This document shows, one piece after another, positions 23,299-39,927 of a stretch of 64,000 nucleotides of DNA (the first letter of the stretch is position 1; every line of letters starts with the position of its first letter). The notes beneath the pieces were generated by a model that worked only from the letters and a program-made list of their open reading frames with translations, was not told the origin of the DNA and did not search any database. The position numbers and the translations under genes were made by a program. The stretch comes from Microbotryum silenes-acaulis. Lineage: Eukaryota; Basidiomycota; Microbotryomycetes; Microbotryales; Microbotryaceae. Where the stretch lies: contig QPFY01000003.1 in the NCBI GenBank assembly GCA_003665825.1, positions 1,178,001 through 1,242,000 of the forward strand. The letters run 5' to 3'.

Positions 23299-23974
23299 TG
23301 CGCTGTGTTCCTTTTCTTGTTGCGTCGTTTTTCTTTCCTTTTGGGTGGTATTTTGCCGTTTTTTCTCCTCCTCCTACTCCTCCTACTCCTTTTATCTCTG
23401 TGTGTGTGTGTGTGATCCACCTCCCCCAGTTCGTCCTTTTTTCATCTTCTTTCTGTTTGGTTACCAGGACGTTTCCCCAACCCCCTTTTTTTGGTATACC
23501 CTCTTGCTTCCTCGCCTACTCGACTACCTACTACCTACTACCTATCTAGCTACAACTACTACCCCGCACCCCTCCCTCTCTTACGAATAGAAGGTGTGGC
23601 TTCGAAACGAAGAATGACCTCGCAAACTTCTGGCCAATCTCGCTCTTGTCTCCGAATCGTTTCCCTTCTCTTCTGCTTACGCTAATGAACTCCCATGGGG
23701 GTTTCTTTGGCTAACGTCGGGGCCTACCAAGGAAGAAGTTATCTATCAAGCGCCAGATTTCTCAACGGTCCAAGCGCACGTTTCTCCGCTCTCGGGGGCG
23801 ATCGCTTTGATCGATCTCGCCATCGATAAGACTCGCGCGCTCGGCCGGGATTCCGCACCTCGCACCTCGGCTCTTTGATCTCTGCTCCTGACTTCTCCTC
23901 GACTCGGTCCCTGATCCCTACACTTGGCCTACCAGACCGGCTTCACCGCTCCCGCTTGACCTCAATCAAGCGCA
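23299..23974. other. Intergenic region RAS to PFK
   Basis: The RAS 3' UTR and PFK promoter lie here. The stretch holds low-complexity sequence: CTC-rich triplet runs at about 23366-23395, a TG dinucleotide run at about 23399-23415, and ACCT/CTACTA repeats near 23524-23565. No gene recognised. Confidence 0.5.
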
Positions 23975-26900
23975 ATGGGCTACTCACCACACCCCAGTAT
24001 GCCGTCTTCCCCCACTGGAGGGCAAGGGCGACCGACTCGATTGGCGGTGTTGACTTCGGGTGGGGATTGTTCGGGAATGGTACGTGCGCTGTTCTGGAGT
24101 ACTGGCAGTGGAACGGGGGAGGCTGATGCTTGTGTGTGTGTGTGTGTGTTTGTGTTTTGGGGAATAGAATGCGGCTGTTCGTGCGGTGGTCAAGATGGGC
24201 ATCTCGAGGTTCGTGACAGTTTCGATTCTCTATCGTGTCAATTTGATCGTCATCGTAGGCGTCTCCTTATCAGCCGGGACGAGCGCGGATCGACCAAAGA
24301 GAGGAAAAGGAGCGGGAGATGGATGCAGAGCCGTTCAGACCAGAATGTACATCTCGGAATCACTCGACAGTTTTCCGGTTCGACGGTCGTCGATGCATCA
24401 GATGAGATGGTACGACGACCACAGTGTCAAGCTCCGCCAGCCGCTCTCCGCCTTCGCCTCGCCCCACTTGGGGAACACGAATCGTGGTCGGCCCACATCC
24501 CGCGCAGGACAGAGGACAAAATCGCTAACCTTTTCCGGCTATTCTGATCGATCAGAGGCTGCGAAGTTTACGTCGTCCGAGAAGGATGGGAAGGGCTCGT
24601 GCGAGGTAACGAGAATGAAGAACCGACCACGTCCCAGCTCACCACCTCGAACCTGACACCGTCCAACTCGACCAATGCGGCCGCGGCTTCGGCGAACACA
24701 CGACCTACGGAGAGGAAGCCGAGTCGAGAACGGGGAGGCTTTGTCGCGACGTATGGGGAGGGCGAGTTGTTGAAAGAAGGGGAGGGGGAACAAACGTTGA
24801 GGAATCGGTTCATCCTTAGGGTCAGTTCGGAGAGAGCGGGCTTACGGCTTTTGACAGTTGGGGCTCATCCGTTTGCCCCCTACACACAGGTCGGTTGGGA
24901 CGATGTTCGAGGATTCGCTTCCTTGGGAGGGACCTTGATCGGCACGGCTCGCTGCGCCGCCTTCAGGGAACTCGAAGGACGCCGGAAAGCGGCCTTCAAC
25001 CTCGTCAAGCATGGCATCGACGCCGTCGTCGTATGCGGTGGTGACGGGTCCTTGACCGGCGCGGATAGGTTGAGGGCCGAATGGCCGGATCATGTCCAGG
25101 CCTTATTGAAGAGTGGTGCGTGCTTTCACAGCGAGTCAGGTTCCGACGCTTGAACGAAAAGAAAACTGATGCAGCAAGTGTCACGTGCAGGTCAAATCAC
25201 TCCCGAGCAATTCGAAGCGCATCAGCACCTCAACATCGTTGGTTTGGTCGGATCGATCGACAACGATATGGCCGGGACCGATATGACCATTGGTGGGTGC
25301 GGACTCTAGAACCCTCCTGGGTATTGAACGCCTCTGTTTGGCTTTGTTGCGAGCTCGGATCATGCGGCACATCACAATGCGTGCTCTGCTCGGATCGTCC
25401 AAGCCCAGACCAAAGCCAGGCTGGGGTATTCGCTATTCGGGCGTGGATATTCAATGGCTTTGCACGGACGAACCAAACTGACGCCATGTTCTCCCCTCAT
25501 GCCTCAGGCGCCACCACGGCTCTACACCGAATCTGTGAAGCCGTCGATAGCATCTCGTCGACTGCGTCCTCCCACTCTCGAGCGTTCGTCGTCGAAGTCA
25601 TGGGTCGAAATTGCGGATGGCTCGCCCTGATGGCCGCCATCGCCACCGGTGCGGATTACATGTTCATCCCCGAACGACCACCCACGGCCGAGGACTGGCA
25701 AACGTCCATGTGCACCGTCTTGGGTCGTCATCGCGCCGAAGGGAAACGCAAGACCATCATCATCGTCGCTGAAGGTGCTCATGATTGCAACCTCAAACCC
25801 ATCTCCCCCGAGGAGATTAAGGATGTGTTGACGCAACGACTGGGCCTCGATACGCGAGTGACGACCTTGGGACACACGCAACGTGGTGGTGCGCCTGCGG
25901 CTTACGATCGTATCTTGGCGACGTTGCAAGGTGCCGAAGCTGTCGAAGCCGTCTTGGCGTCGACGGTCGACTCACCTTCCCCCGTCATTGGGATCCAAGA
26001 GAACAAGATACAACGTCAACCTTTGATGGAAGCGGTGAAGAAGACCCAAGACGTCGCCAAGGCGATTGCGGACAAGGACTTTGCCCGCGCCTTGTCGTTG
26101 CGCGATCCCGAGTTCGAGGACTGCCTGCACGCTTTTCGCGCGACGACGAGGTTGAACGAGACGTACCGAGTACCGGAGAAGCAGAGAATGAGGATCGCCA
26201 TCATCCACACGGGTGCACCGGCGGGTGGGATGAACGCCGCGACGAGGACAGCCGTACGATACTGCTTGTGCCATGGTCATACCCCTCTGGCGATCTACAA
26301 CGGTTTCGTCGGTCTCTTGCACGGCAACGTCGCGGAATTGAGTTGGTTGCGCGTCGATCAGTGGTCCACCCGAGGCGGGTCCGAACTCGGAACGAATCGA
26401 GTCCTCCCCGACACGGACCTCGCGGGGGTGGCGGCCAAGTTGGCCGAATACAAGATCGACGGTTTGCTCATCGTCGGTGGCTTCGAAGCAATGGTATCCC
26501 TCGAGCAACTCGAAAAGGGACGCAAAGATCATGCCGCCCTTCGTATCCCCTTGATTCATCTCCCCGCGACGATCTCGAACAATGTCCCCATTACGGAATG
26601 GTCCGTCGGCTCGGACACGAGTATCAACGTCCTTGTCGAGGCTTGCGATTCGATCAAGCAATCCGCTTCGGCTTCGAGGAACCGCGTGTTCGTCGTCGAG
26701 ACACAAGGCGCTGGATGTGGGTACATCGCCATGTTGGGTGCTTTGTCAACCGGCGCGAACCTCGTCTACACACCCGAGAACGGTATCTCGTTGGGCATGC
26801 TCCAACGCGACGTCGAGTTCCTCAAGAAACGTTATTCGCAAGACGTCGCCGGTAAATCCGAAGGCCGTCTCATCATCCTTGCTGAAAAAGCTTCCAAGAC

Positions 26901-27348
26901 GTACACGACCCAAGTCGTGACCAACATCTTTGCCGAAGAAGGCAAAGACTCGTTCGATGCTCGTTCGGTCGCTTTAGGGCATACGCTCCAAGGTGGGGTC
27001 CCTTCACCTCGTGATCGAACGCGCGCTATCCGTCTTACGGTCAAATGCATCGATTTCCTTGAGAAACACCAAAATCGGAAATTACAAAACCTCGCTCCGG
27101 ATCCTCAAGACCCAGACGCAGCGACGATCGTGATCGAAGGCGCTTCGATCCGCTTCGCTTCGTTGGAGGAGATGGTCCAAGCGGCGGATTTCAAGAATCG
27201 AAGAGGGAAGGTGCAGTGGTGGACGAGCGCGAAACAGTTGGTCGAGACGATGGCGGGTAAGAAAGTGTCGAGTGAGGAGCTCGAGACACCTTTGACGAGC
27301 CCGAGGACGGAGAAGAAGGATCCGAATGAGCGGTTCTCGAGGTTGTGA
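23975..27348 (+). CDS. PFK1: ATP-dependent 6-phosphofructokinase
   Basis: Glycolytic enzyme phosphorylating fructose 6-phosphate to the 1,6-bisphosphate; the major allosteric control point. Six exons (23975-24079, 24168-24208, 24556-24820, 24890-25115, 25191-25292, 25508-27348) close in frame at 859 residues with the tandem eukaryotic architecture. The N-terminal half is catalytic: ATP-binding [27 protein letters not shown], catalytic loop [22 protein letters not shown] and GHTQRGG. The C-terminal half is regulatory and diverged ([40 protein letters not shown]). About 70 low-complexity Asn/Ser/Thr/Lys-rich residues lie between EGLVRGN and VGWDDVRGF, where most fungal enzymes have a short loop. 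Intron 1 contains a TG run. Fungal enzymes often need a second subunit; the alpha/beta identity is not clear. Confidence 0.95.
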
Positions 27349-27595
27349 GGCGGGTGTGGGTCTTGTGGGTCTTTTTCTTGCTTGCGAGGATGGTTTGTTT
27401 GGACGTTAGATGTCTGGTTCTTTGTGTGTGCATTCGTCTCAATCTATTATTCTATACAGCTCATCGGTTCCAATGCAAGTCATAATTCACTAACAGACCG
27501 GGCCATGTCGCGGACGAATAAACCTCGACATTGCAAAAAAAGATGCACCAGGGAAAAGTCACTCTTAACAAAACCCCTCCTTATCGGCCCCTTGT
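27349..27595. other. 3' intergenic stretch between convergent genes
   Basis: Gap between the stop codons of PFK (+) and ThrRS (-), presumably both 3' UTRs. It has a short T/A-rich section around 27430-27545. No other feature recognised. Confidence 0.5.
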
Positions 27596-30426
27596 TCAAA
27601 TCAACTTGTTCTCCAACCTCCTCTCATCCTTGAGCGCCTTCAACATCTGGCACACCTTTTCAAACACAATCACCTCGGTCTTACCCTTGACTCCGACATC
27701 ATCGCGATTCCTGACGTTGACCGAACTCGACTCGACCTCTTCGGACCCGACGACAAAGATAAAGTTGTACTGCGCGATTTCACCATTCCTAACCTTCTTG
27801 GGCAATGTCGCATCCGTCAAATCCGCGTCGGCGAAGAAACCCATCTCCCACAATTGGGCTTGCAGTTTGGAAGCGTATTCCTTATGAGGTTGCGCGACGG
27901 GGATGATCAAGACTTGACGAGGCGAGATCCAGAACGGCCATTTACCCGCGAAATGTTCGGTCAAAATCGCGACAAACCTTTCGACCGAACCCAAAATCGC
28001 ACGATGGATCATTACCGGTCGAGCCATCTTCTTGTCCTTGTCGGCTTCGCCACCTCCTTCAGCGGAACGGTATTGCAGATCGAACCTTTGGGGGAGTTGG
28101 TAATCGAGTTGAATGGTCGCGCATTGGTGTTTACGCTTGAGCGCATCTTGGATCGTAATGTCGATCTTGGGGCCGTAGAAAGCACCATCTCCAGGATCGA
28201 CGGTCCATTTCCCGGGGACGAACTTGTCCAATGAAGCGGACAACATACGTTCGGCTTCGTCCCAGGTCTCGATCTTGCCGAGGAAGTTCTCGGGACGGGT
28301 CGAGAGCTTGAGATTGAATTGGAAACCAAAAGTGCCGTAGACGTGGTTGAGGAAATCGAAGCAGACGTCCATCTCTTGTTCGATCTAGGAGATGGAGAAA
28401 GGAATGAGCTCTCGCTGTTTTGCTTTTGGCAACGTCTCTCGAACCCTTTTCCACTCACTTGATCGGCCATACAGAAATGATGGGCATCATCCTGTTGGAA
28501 CCTCCTGACCCTGGTCAAACCTGTCAAAGCGCCACTCGCCTCGTTCCTGTGCAAGACTCCGAAATCGGCCATCCTGATCGGCAACTCGCGGTACGATCGA
28601 TCCCTCGAAGCGAAGATCAAGCAATGTCCCGGGCAGTTCATCGGCTTGAGCGCGAATTGTTCCTTCTCGACTTCGAGCTTGAACATGTCGTCGGCGTAAT
28701 TGGCCCAATGACCCGAGGTTTCCCACAACTTGGCGTTGTACATGTTGGGCGAGATGACTTCCTGAAAGTTGCGTTTCCGGTACTCGGAGCGCATGAAATC
28801 GACCAAGGTGTTGTAGATCCTCGTACCGTGGGGTAACCAAAACGCCGTACCGGGGGACAACTCGTGGAAGAAGAAGAGTTCCTGGTTCTTACCGATCCGT
28901 CGATGATCGCGCTTGGCGGCTTCTTCGAGGAATTTCTTGTGTTCGATCATTTGCTTGGTATCGGGAAACGAGATGCCGTACACGCGTTGCAAGGACGCGT
29001 TGTCCTTGTTGCCGAGGAAGTAAGACGCCGAGTTCTTGAGGATCGCCAAGGCCTTGACCTTGCCCGTGTGCGGGATGTGCGGCCCTCTGCACAAGTCGAC
29101 CATGGTGCCGCAGCGGTAGACCGAGGTCGAGGTACCGTCGGGGATCTTGTCCTTGATGATGTGCACCTTGAAGGGATTGTACTGTTACAGAGAAGGCCAG
29201 TCAGTGTAAGCTCTCTCTCAAACAAGGGGGTCACGATCTTGACGTACGGCGAACATCTCCAACAATTGCTCCTTGGTCAACTCGAGGCGTTCAAACTTTT
29301 GCTTCTCCTTGACGACGCTCTTGGCGAGCGTCTCCAGAGGCGTATAGTCGGCCGAGGTGACGATCCTAGTACAAGTGAACAAGCTGCTCAGTCATCTCGA
29401 GGTGGAATGGTCTGAGAATGGCGTCGTTGCGCACCTGTCCGAGTTCATGCCCATCTCGTAAAAGAAGCCTTCGTCCGTCGGGGGACCGACGGCGAGATGG
29501 GCACCGTAGTGCCTTTCGCAGCATTCTCCCAAGATGTGGGCTGACGAGTGCCACCAGACCTTCTTGCCTATGGGTTCAGGGGTAAGATGATGAGCTGGGT
29601 TCACTGGGGCGCGTAGAATGAGATGGGCGTACCTTCGGGATGGTCAAAGTCCAAGAGTTCGAGGGACGAGTCCTTTTCAAAGGGGCGGTCCATATCCCAA
29701 AGATCTCCATTGACCTGAAGCGAAGTAGACCGAAGGCATATCAGAGGTGTGAAACTGAATCCTAAATCGGACTCCCGATCTCACCTTTGCGATGACGGTC
29801 TTTTCGGCGAGCCCCTTGCTGATGCCGAGGGCGATCTGCATCGGGGACGTCTCCCAACTGGTACCTTCCTTGACGCCTCCATCGGGTAAAGTGATCTTGA
29901 TCGGTTCCTGAGGGAGGGCTGTAGAAGGGAGTACACCACATAGGGGGCCGATCAGTTCAGCTGGTTTTTCCCCCCGAGCTCGGCCCCCCCTGGCTGTCTG
30001 CACACTGCACTCACCAGCAATCTTCTCGTGCTGCTCCTTCTGGATCCTCTCAAACATCTCGATACGAGACTGGATGAAGGCAGGTTGTGGGTTCAACTCG
30101 AGCGCATTGACGCCGGCGGTGATCCCGGCTACGGCGCCATCCTTTTTGGGTTTCTTCTCCTTGGGAGCTTTGGGAGCGCCAATCGGCTTGTCACTGCCTG
30201 CTGATGGAGCTGGCGCTGAAGGTGCGGGTGCGGGTGCGAGTGCGGGTGCGGGTGCGGGTTCGGCGGTCGACGAGACGGGATGAGGAGCGGACGAGGCCAT
30301 GTTGGAACACGCTCGTCGAAGCGGCTGGGATAGGTAAGGCTGAGCTGCTGCAGGTGGTGCGTATGCAATGACGGTGAGGGGTCGTTGGAGAAGAGAAGCT
30401 CTAGATTGTAAGAGCAAGCGTTGCAT
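27596..30426 (-). CDS. THS1: Threonyl-tRNA synthetase, two in-frame starts
   Basis: Class II aminoacyl-tRNA synthetase charging tRNA-Thr. Seven exons (30426-30015, 29918-29785, 29714-29633, 29567-29435, 29365-29248, 29181-28459, 28384-27596) close in frame: 796 residues from the first ATG, 754 from the second (30300-30298). Order: Arg/Leu/Ser-rich N-terminal extension; Ala/Pro-rich linker; TGS domain (IKITLPDGG to LDFDHPEG); SAD editing domain with [14 protein letters not shown]; catalytic core with [35 protein letters not shown] and motif 3 around [15 protein letters not shown]; anticodon-binding domain from [15 protein letters not shown] to the end. The first 42 residues contain no Asp or Glu and look like a mitochondrial presequence. 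The first ATG has T at -3 (weak context), the second A at -3 and G at +4 (strong), consistent with leaky scanning and dual targeting. Confidence 0.95.
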
Positions 30427-30852
30427 TCACCGATCCAAGCGGCGCCAGAAATGTATTGAGCAAAGGCGACGAGTGCGAGCTAGTCCAAGTCAAAAAAGAG
30501 GGGGGGAGGGGGGGAGGGGGGGAGGGAACGCGGGCCGCCGGGAAAAGGCCACCGCCCTCACTCGCACGGACCGCCAAGCCTAATTATGGCCGGCTCGGCG
30601 AACCTTCGAGTCAAAAATTGACCCCATCTTTTTTTAGGACTCTCGAGTCAGAACCTCGGCATCTTCCAAAGTGGACAATACCTACGTGCACCAGTCAGTC
30701 GCCAACATCCCACCACTGCATCAGCCGCGAGACCGCCACACTACCGCCACGTGGTTCGATCGACGTCAACGCGGTGCCAGCTTGAAGCTCCCCCACCTAT
30801 TTCACGCTCCCCGACCCATTTCACGCTCCCCACCCTCGTCCTCGACACGGCG
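30427..30852. promoter_or_regulatory. Divergent promoter region ThrRS / arrestin-like gene
   Basis: A 426-bp region between divergent start codons. It contains a G-rich tandem repeat at 30500-30526 (units of GGGGGGGA), then a pyrimidine-rich leader (30780-30850) of the + strand gene. No defined binding site can be named. Confidence 0.5.
30500..30526 (+). repeat. G-run tandem repeat, G-quadruplex-capable
   Basis: Three 8-bp units of seven G and one A followed by GGG. The four G runs could fold as an intramolecular G-quadruplex. It sits 74-100 bp upstream of the distal ThrRS start (transcribed as C-rich on that strand) and about 330 bp upstream of the + strand gene. Confidence 0.8.
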
Positions 30853-34154
<3,302 letters not shown>

Positions 34155-34703
34155 GATTCGAGAGAATCCGGGCTTGCGAGCGGATTGAGAGGTGATGGGA
34201 AGGCGTACGCGGCGTGTGGTGAAGGGAGTGACTTGGCGAGCTCTGAAGCCGATGTCGGTCCCTGCGAAGCCCGGCCAAAGGAAACGCGGGTGAATTAGGC
34301 ATTACGAATTGCCGCCCCGCGCCCAAGCTGCCAACCTAATGAACCCGCCAGCGCGCTAGTACCAAATTGCCAGGCCCGCGAGCCACACCGCGCGGGCGGG
34401 TTGGTGCCCGGTTTGTGCCCGTACTAATCACCCGTTTGTTTGCACAGATCAACCGTTCAGGTGAGAGAGCTCGACAACGACTACAACTCAAAAGGTCGTG
34501 TATCCGATCACTGACTTCCTTCCCGTGCTCACTCCCTACGCTTACTTGTCGAACCCGCATCGTCGGACCACCGCCGTCGTTCACTCACTCGCCTCGCCTG
34601 CGCGCCTCCGTCGTCCCGTCTCGAAAAAAACCGCGGGTCCACGACAACTCACCCCGACCACCGCCCTTTTGCGCTACCGCCCACGCTGAACCGAACAGTC
34701 ACC
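34155..34703. promoter_or_regulatory. Divergent promoter region KRR1 / eL34
   Basis: A 549-bp region between a ribosome-assembly gene and a ribosomal protein gene transcribed away from each other, an arrangement that would suit shared control. The eL34 leader (34500-34700) is CG/pyrimidine-rich. No specific motif can be claimed. Confidence 0.5.
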
Positions 34704-35836
34704 ATGGTCCAACGCGTCACTCTCCGAACGAGGAAATCGTACAACACCAAATCCAACGGCAAGAGGATCGTAAAGACCCCCGGTAAGGATCTAGATCTAC
34801 ACCCACACCGACACCGACACCTACACACACTCTAGGCTTTGGCCCGCATCGGGGCGATTTCAGGCGCGCGGCCGGCTCGCGGCCGGCTCGCAAGGCCCAG
34901 GACGCACCTTTTCGCCCCGGGGCTGCTGGCGGGCGTGGCACCTCATCACCCAAATGGATCCTTGGAGTGGTTGGGGACGAATTTGATGGATACCTGTGCA
35001 CTGGATTTGCATTTGCATGGACCGGCTACGTTGGGGAGGGGGGAACAGCGGGCTTCGCAGGGAGGGCAATGCAGGGGCGTAGGGCCCTCGCGTGCTCTGG
35101 GCGGATTGGCTGGCTAGGCCTGGGCCGGGAGGGTGGCGAGACTTGGCTTGGCGGAGCGTGAGCCTCGGGCGGAAAGGTGGAATGATGCAAGCTTGCTCAG
35201 GATGAGCGGAGGATAATTGAATGCAGGAGAACGTATGGGATGGATGGATGGGATCACGGAGATGTAGGATGAGAGATGTACCGCACTCGCCACCCAGCCC
35301 TCCAGCCTCGACTCTTGCGCGTCGGATCGCTCTTTCAAGACATCACGTCGCCCCCTTCAATGCCAAAACGATCGATTTCACTGACACTTTCTTGCGATTC
35401 GATTCCTTTTGACTCAGGTGGATCGCTGCGCTACTTGACCGTCAAGAAGGCCGCCTCCGCCCCCAAATGCGGTGACTGCAAGATCGCCCTCCCCGGTGTA
35501 TGCTCCCTCACCTAACCCGTCTTCACAAGTCACCACGCATACTCACCCTGCTCTACTGTCCTTCAGATCCCGGCATTGCGCCCCCGCCAATACGCTCAAA
35601 TCTCGAAGCGCCAAAAGACCGTTCAACGCGCCTACGGCGGCTCGCGATGCGCCAACTGCGTCAGGGACCGGATCGTCCGATCGTTCTTGGTTGAGGAGGC
35701 GAAGATTGTCAAGAAGGTAAGGAACACACCATAAGCATAGGTCGTCGACAAAGGGAGCGCGTCAACTGATTGTTTCGATTGATCCGGGGTGTCTTTATAG
35801 GTGCTCAAGTCGCAGACTCAGGGCGGCAAGAAGTAA
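34704..35836 (+). CDS. RPL34: 60S ribosomal protein eL34
   Basis: Structural protein of the large ribosomal subunit. Four exons (34704-34782, 35418-35497, 35567-35716, 35801-35836) close in frame at 114 residues, close to the family's usual length (about 120). Visible: start [85 protein letters not shown] zinc-ribbon is formed by CGDC and CANC. Intron 1 is 635 nt, long for this window, as is common for the first intron of fungal ribosomal protein genes; I looked for box C/D snoRNA elements in it and did not find a convincing pair. Start context CACCATGGTC is strong. Confidence 0.97.
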
Positions 35837-37555
35837 AGGGTGGGGAGAGGGAGTGCATATTCTTTCGCTTGAGTGGTTGGGTAGATGGTGGAGTTTGTGG
35901 TTGATGAAAAAGCTCGAGGGCCCACGTGCCATTCCACACATCTCTCTGGGCGTGGTAGTGTTCGCTGTCGTGCACTCGATCGCTCGTGTTGCTTCACGGG
36001 CATTATGTCGTTTTCTCTCGTTGTTCCAGCAATGAGAAGGATGACGACTCGGTGATTGGGTGGGGCCGAAGGGACTCTGAAAAGCTCGGGGAGAGAGATA
36101 AGAGAAGTATTGCACTTTCGGATCAAGGCGGGTCGTCCAAGCCCGGCATCTCACACCTCCCACCTAAAACAACACCACGTCTTCTATCAATCGACCAACC
36201 TTCGCCTCGGCACCCCCTCTTCGTCCTAACCCCCCGATCATGTCGACTTGGGAGTCTTATCAAATTCGCCAATCCCGACAGGACTCTCTTGGGCTCACGG
36301 TGCCCAAAGGTGATGTCCGAACGGCGGCGCTGGGGCTTCTCGATAGCAGGCGCGTTCGCAAGAGCGATAGCTGAAAAAAGTGTAAGGGAAGAAGGTGTAA
36401 GCGATGGGATGCTGGGCGGAGCGGTCTTTGCTTGGCTCTACACGAGGAGGGTCGTAATCGTCCCCGGAAAGGAGCTTCCAAGAAAGGACGTACGGGTTTC
36501 CTAGGTCGTAGCAATCGATCACGCATTGACTTCAGAGAGGTGGAAACCATCAAAGACGGATTTTTTACCGTTCAGTTTCTGCTGGAAGTTGACACCGGAA
36601 CGTACGCGCATATTTGCCAGACTCGGTGAGGGCCTCCGAGTCGGACGTAGGGAGGTCGGACATCCCTGACTGCCGTAAACGTGAGGGAAAGGTCGGGTCG
36701 AATTCTTGGGAATGCTGGGTTCGGCGGGAATAGGTCTGAGGGGGTTTGCAGAGAGATTTGTATGAGAAGAGCGCAAGTTAACAGCCGAAATAGTGCTGTA
36801 GGACTGACCGTCCGATAGTGAGACCGTTCGTCAGGCCGACGTTCAAGACGGCAGTGGCGACGAGGTAAGGAGGGCTGCGGGGGATCGCATACTGAAGGAC
36901 AACACGTGTTACAGAAGGTACGAGGGAGAAGAATAAAAAAGAAGGAGCAGCCGCTAAAACGCAGTATCGTTTCCTCTTCTGTTCAACATGTAATCCGACT
37001 CCGAGTCGGACTCGACCTCCAACGAGCTCGGCCTCGGCGAGTTTTTAGTGTAGTCTTTCCCCTTTGAGTGATCCGCATTCGATGCTGGAGGGCTTTTATT
37101 TCCTATTTCGGATTAACCCGAGTCTTTCTCACCCCTGGGTCGGCACATCCTCCATGATCCATCGCGCGGATCGGACAAGCTATGCCATTCTCTCGCGCCT
37201 CAACCCGCGCTCGGCCTTCGAGGGTTCCGCATCGATGAGGAGTGAGCGGACCGTGGATGACCCAGCGGTCAACGAATCGGAGAAAAGGATTGCGTCCGGT
37301 TTCTTAGCGCGTAGATAGCTCATCGATCTATCCCTCCCCCCGCCCACACCTCCTATTGCCTAGTTGCGCTTGATGACCCTCGGGCTTTTTTTTTTTTTTT
37401 TTTTTTTTTTTTTTCTTCCGTCTAGCCGACGGAGGAGGTCCGTGCGAGTCCAGCCCCCGACAGCTCCCGACAGTTTCGCTTTCGCGGGCTGCCGTCGTCG
37501 CCGCTCCCCTGCTCGCCCCTCTCTTTACGCACTGGGCCGCGACTCTATCTCAACC
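35837..37555. other. Long region without a resolved gene
   Basis: 1.7 kb between eL34 and MetAP2. The minus strand has protein-like pieces: around 36890-36808 (RSPPYLVATAVLNVGLTNGL, followed by a GTCAGT donor) and an open segment at 36770-36519 that could splice to it (containing GVNFQQKLNGKK). The plus strand at 36315-36504 is also open (RRWGFSIAGAFARAIAEK). I could not close a model for any of these. A 29-T homopolymer lies at 37386-37414. Confidence 0.35.
37386..37414 (+). repeat. Poly(T) tract of 29
   Basis: Uninterrupted run of 29 T residues, 142 bp upstream of the MetAP2 start codon. Poly(dA:dT) tracts in fungal promoters are known to disfavour nucleosomes; a promoter role here is inferred from position. 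The exact length may vary by replication slippage or sequencing error. Confidence 0.9.
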
Positions 37556-39604
<2,049 letters not shown>

Positions 39605-39927
39605 GCGAGCCGGAGATTTCGTCCTGGCACTCTGCTTGTAATCCCATCAATGCTTCTTGTCTTCTCATTTCGGTTCGGAAAAAGAGCGCCGGCGTTGCCT
39701 GCCTTTTTTTTGCGTGGGGTTTCAGCTTGGCCGAGGCCGAAGCGGTGTGCCGGCCTTGGCGACGGAGCGGCTGCCTCGGCTACACGGGGAATTTCCCCAC
39801 ATGAATATCCCGCGCGGATTGTTCGGTCGTCCTTGAGCGGACCGGCATTCTCTCTTGTGTCGCTTCCTCCCGCATTGCTTCCACCTTCCAACCCACCAGA
39901 CCCATAGACGAGCAAGTGTCGTACACC
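39605..39927. other. Intergenic region MetAP2 to acyl-CoA synthetase
   Basis: 323 bp containing the MetAP2 3' UTR and the promoter and leader of the next gene. Nothing further recognised. Confidence 0.5.

Noticed and set aside
23399..23415. TG-repeat as a regulatory element
   Set aside because: A short microsatellite, also seen in PFK intron 1; no evidence of function.
26268..26855. 195-codon + strand frame within the PFK gene
   Set aside because: It is an out-of-frame shadow of the PFK coding sequence.
36994..37020. Near-palindrome CCGACTCCGAGTCGG as an operator
   Set aside because: Short, with a central mismatch, and not linked to a resolved gene start.
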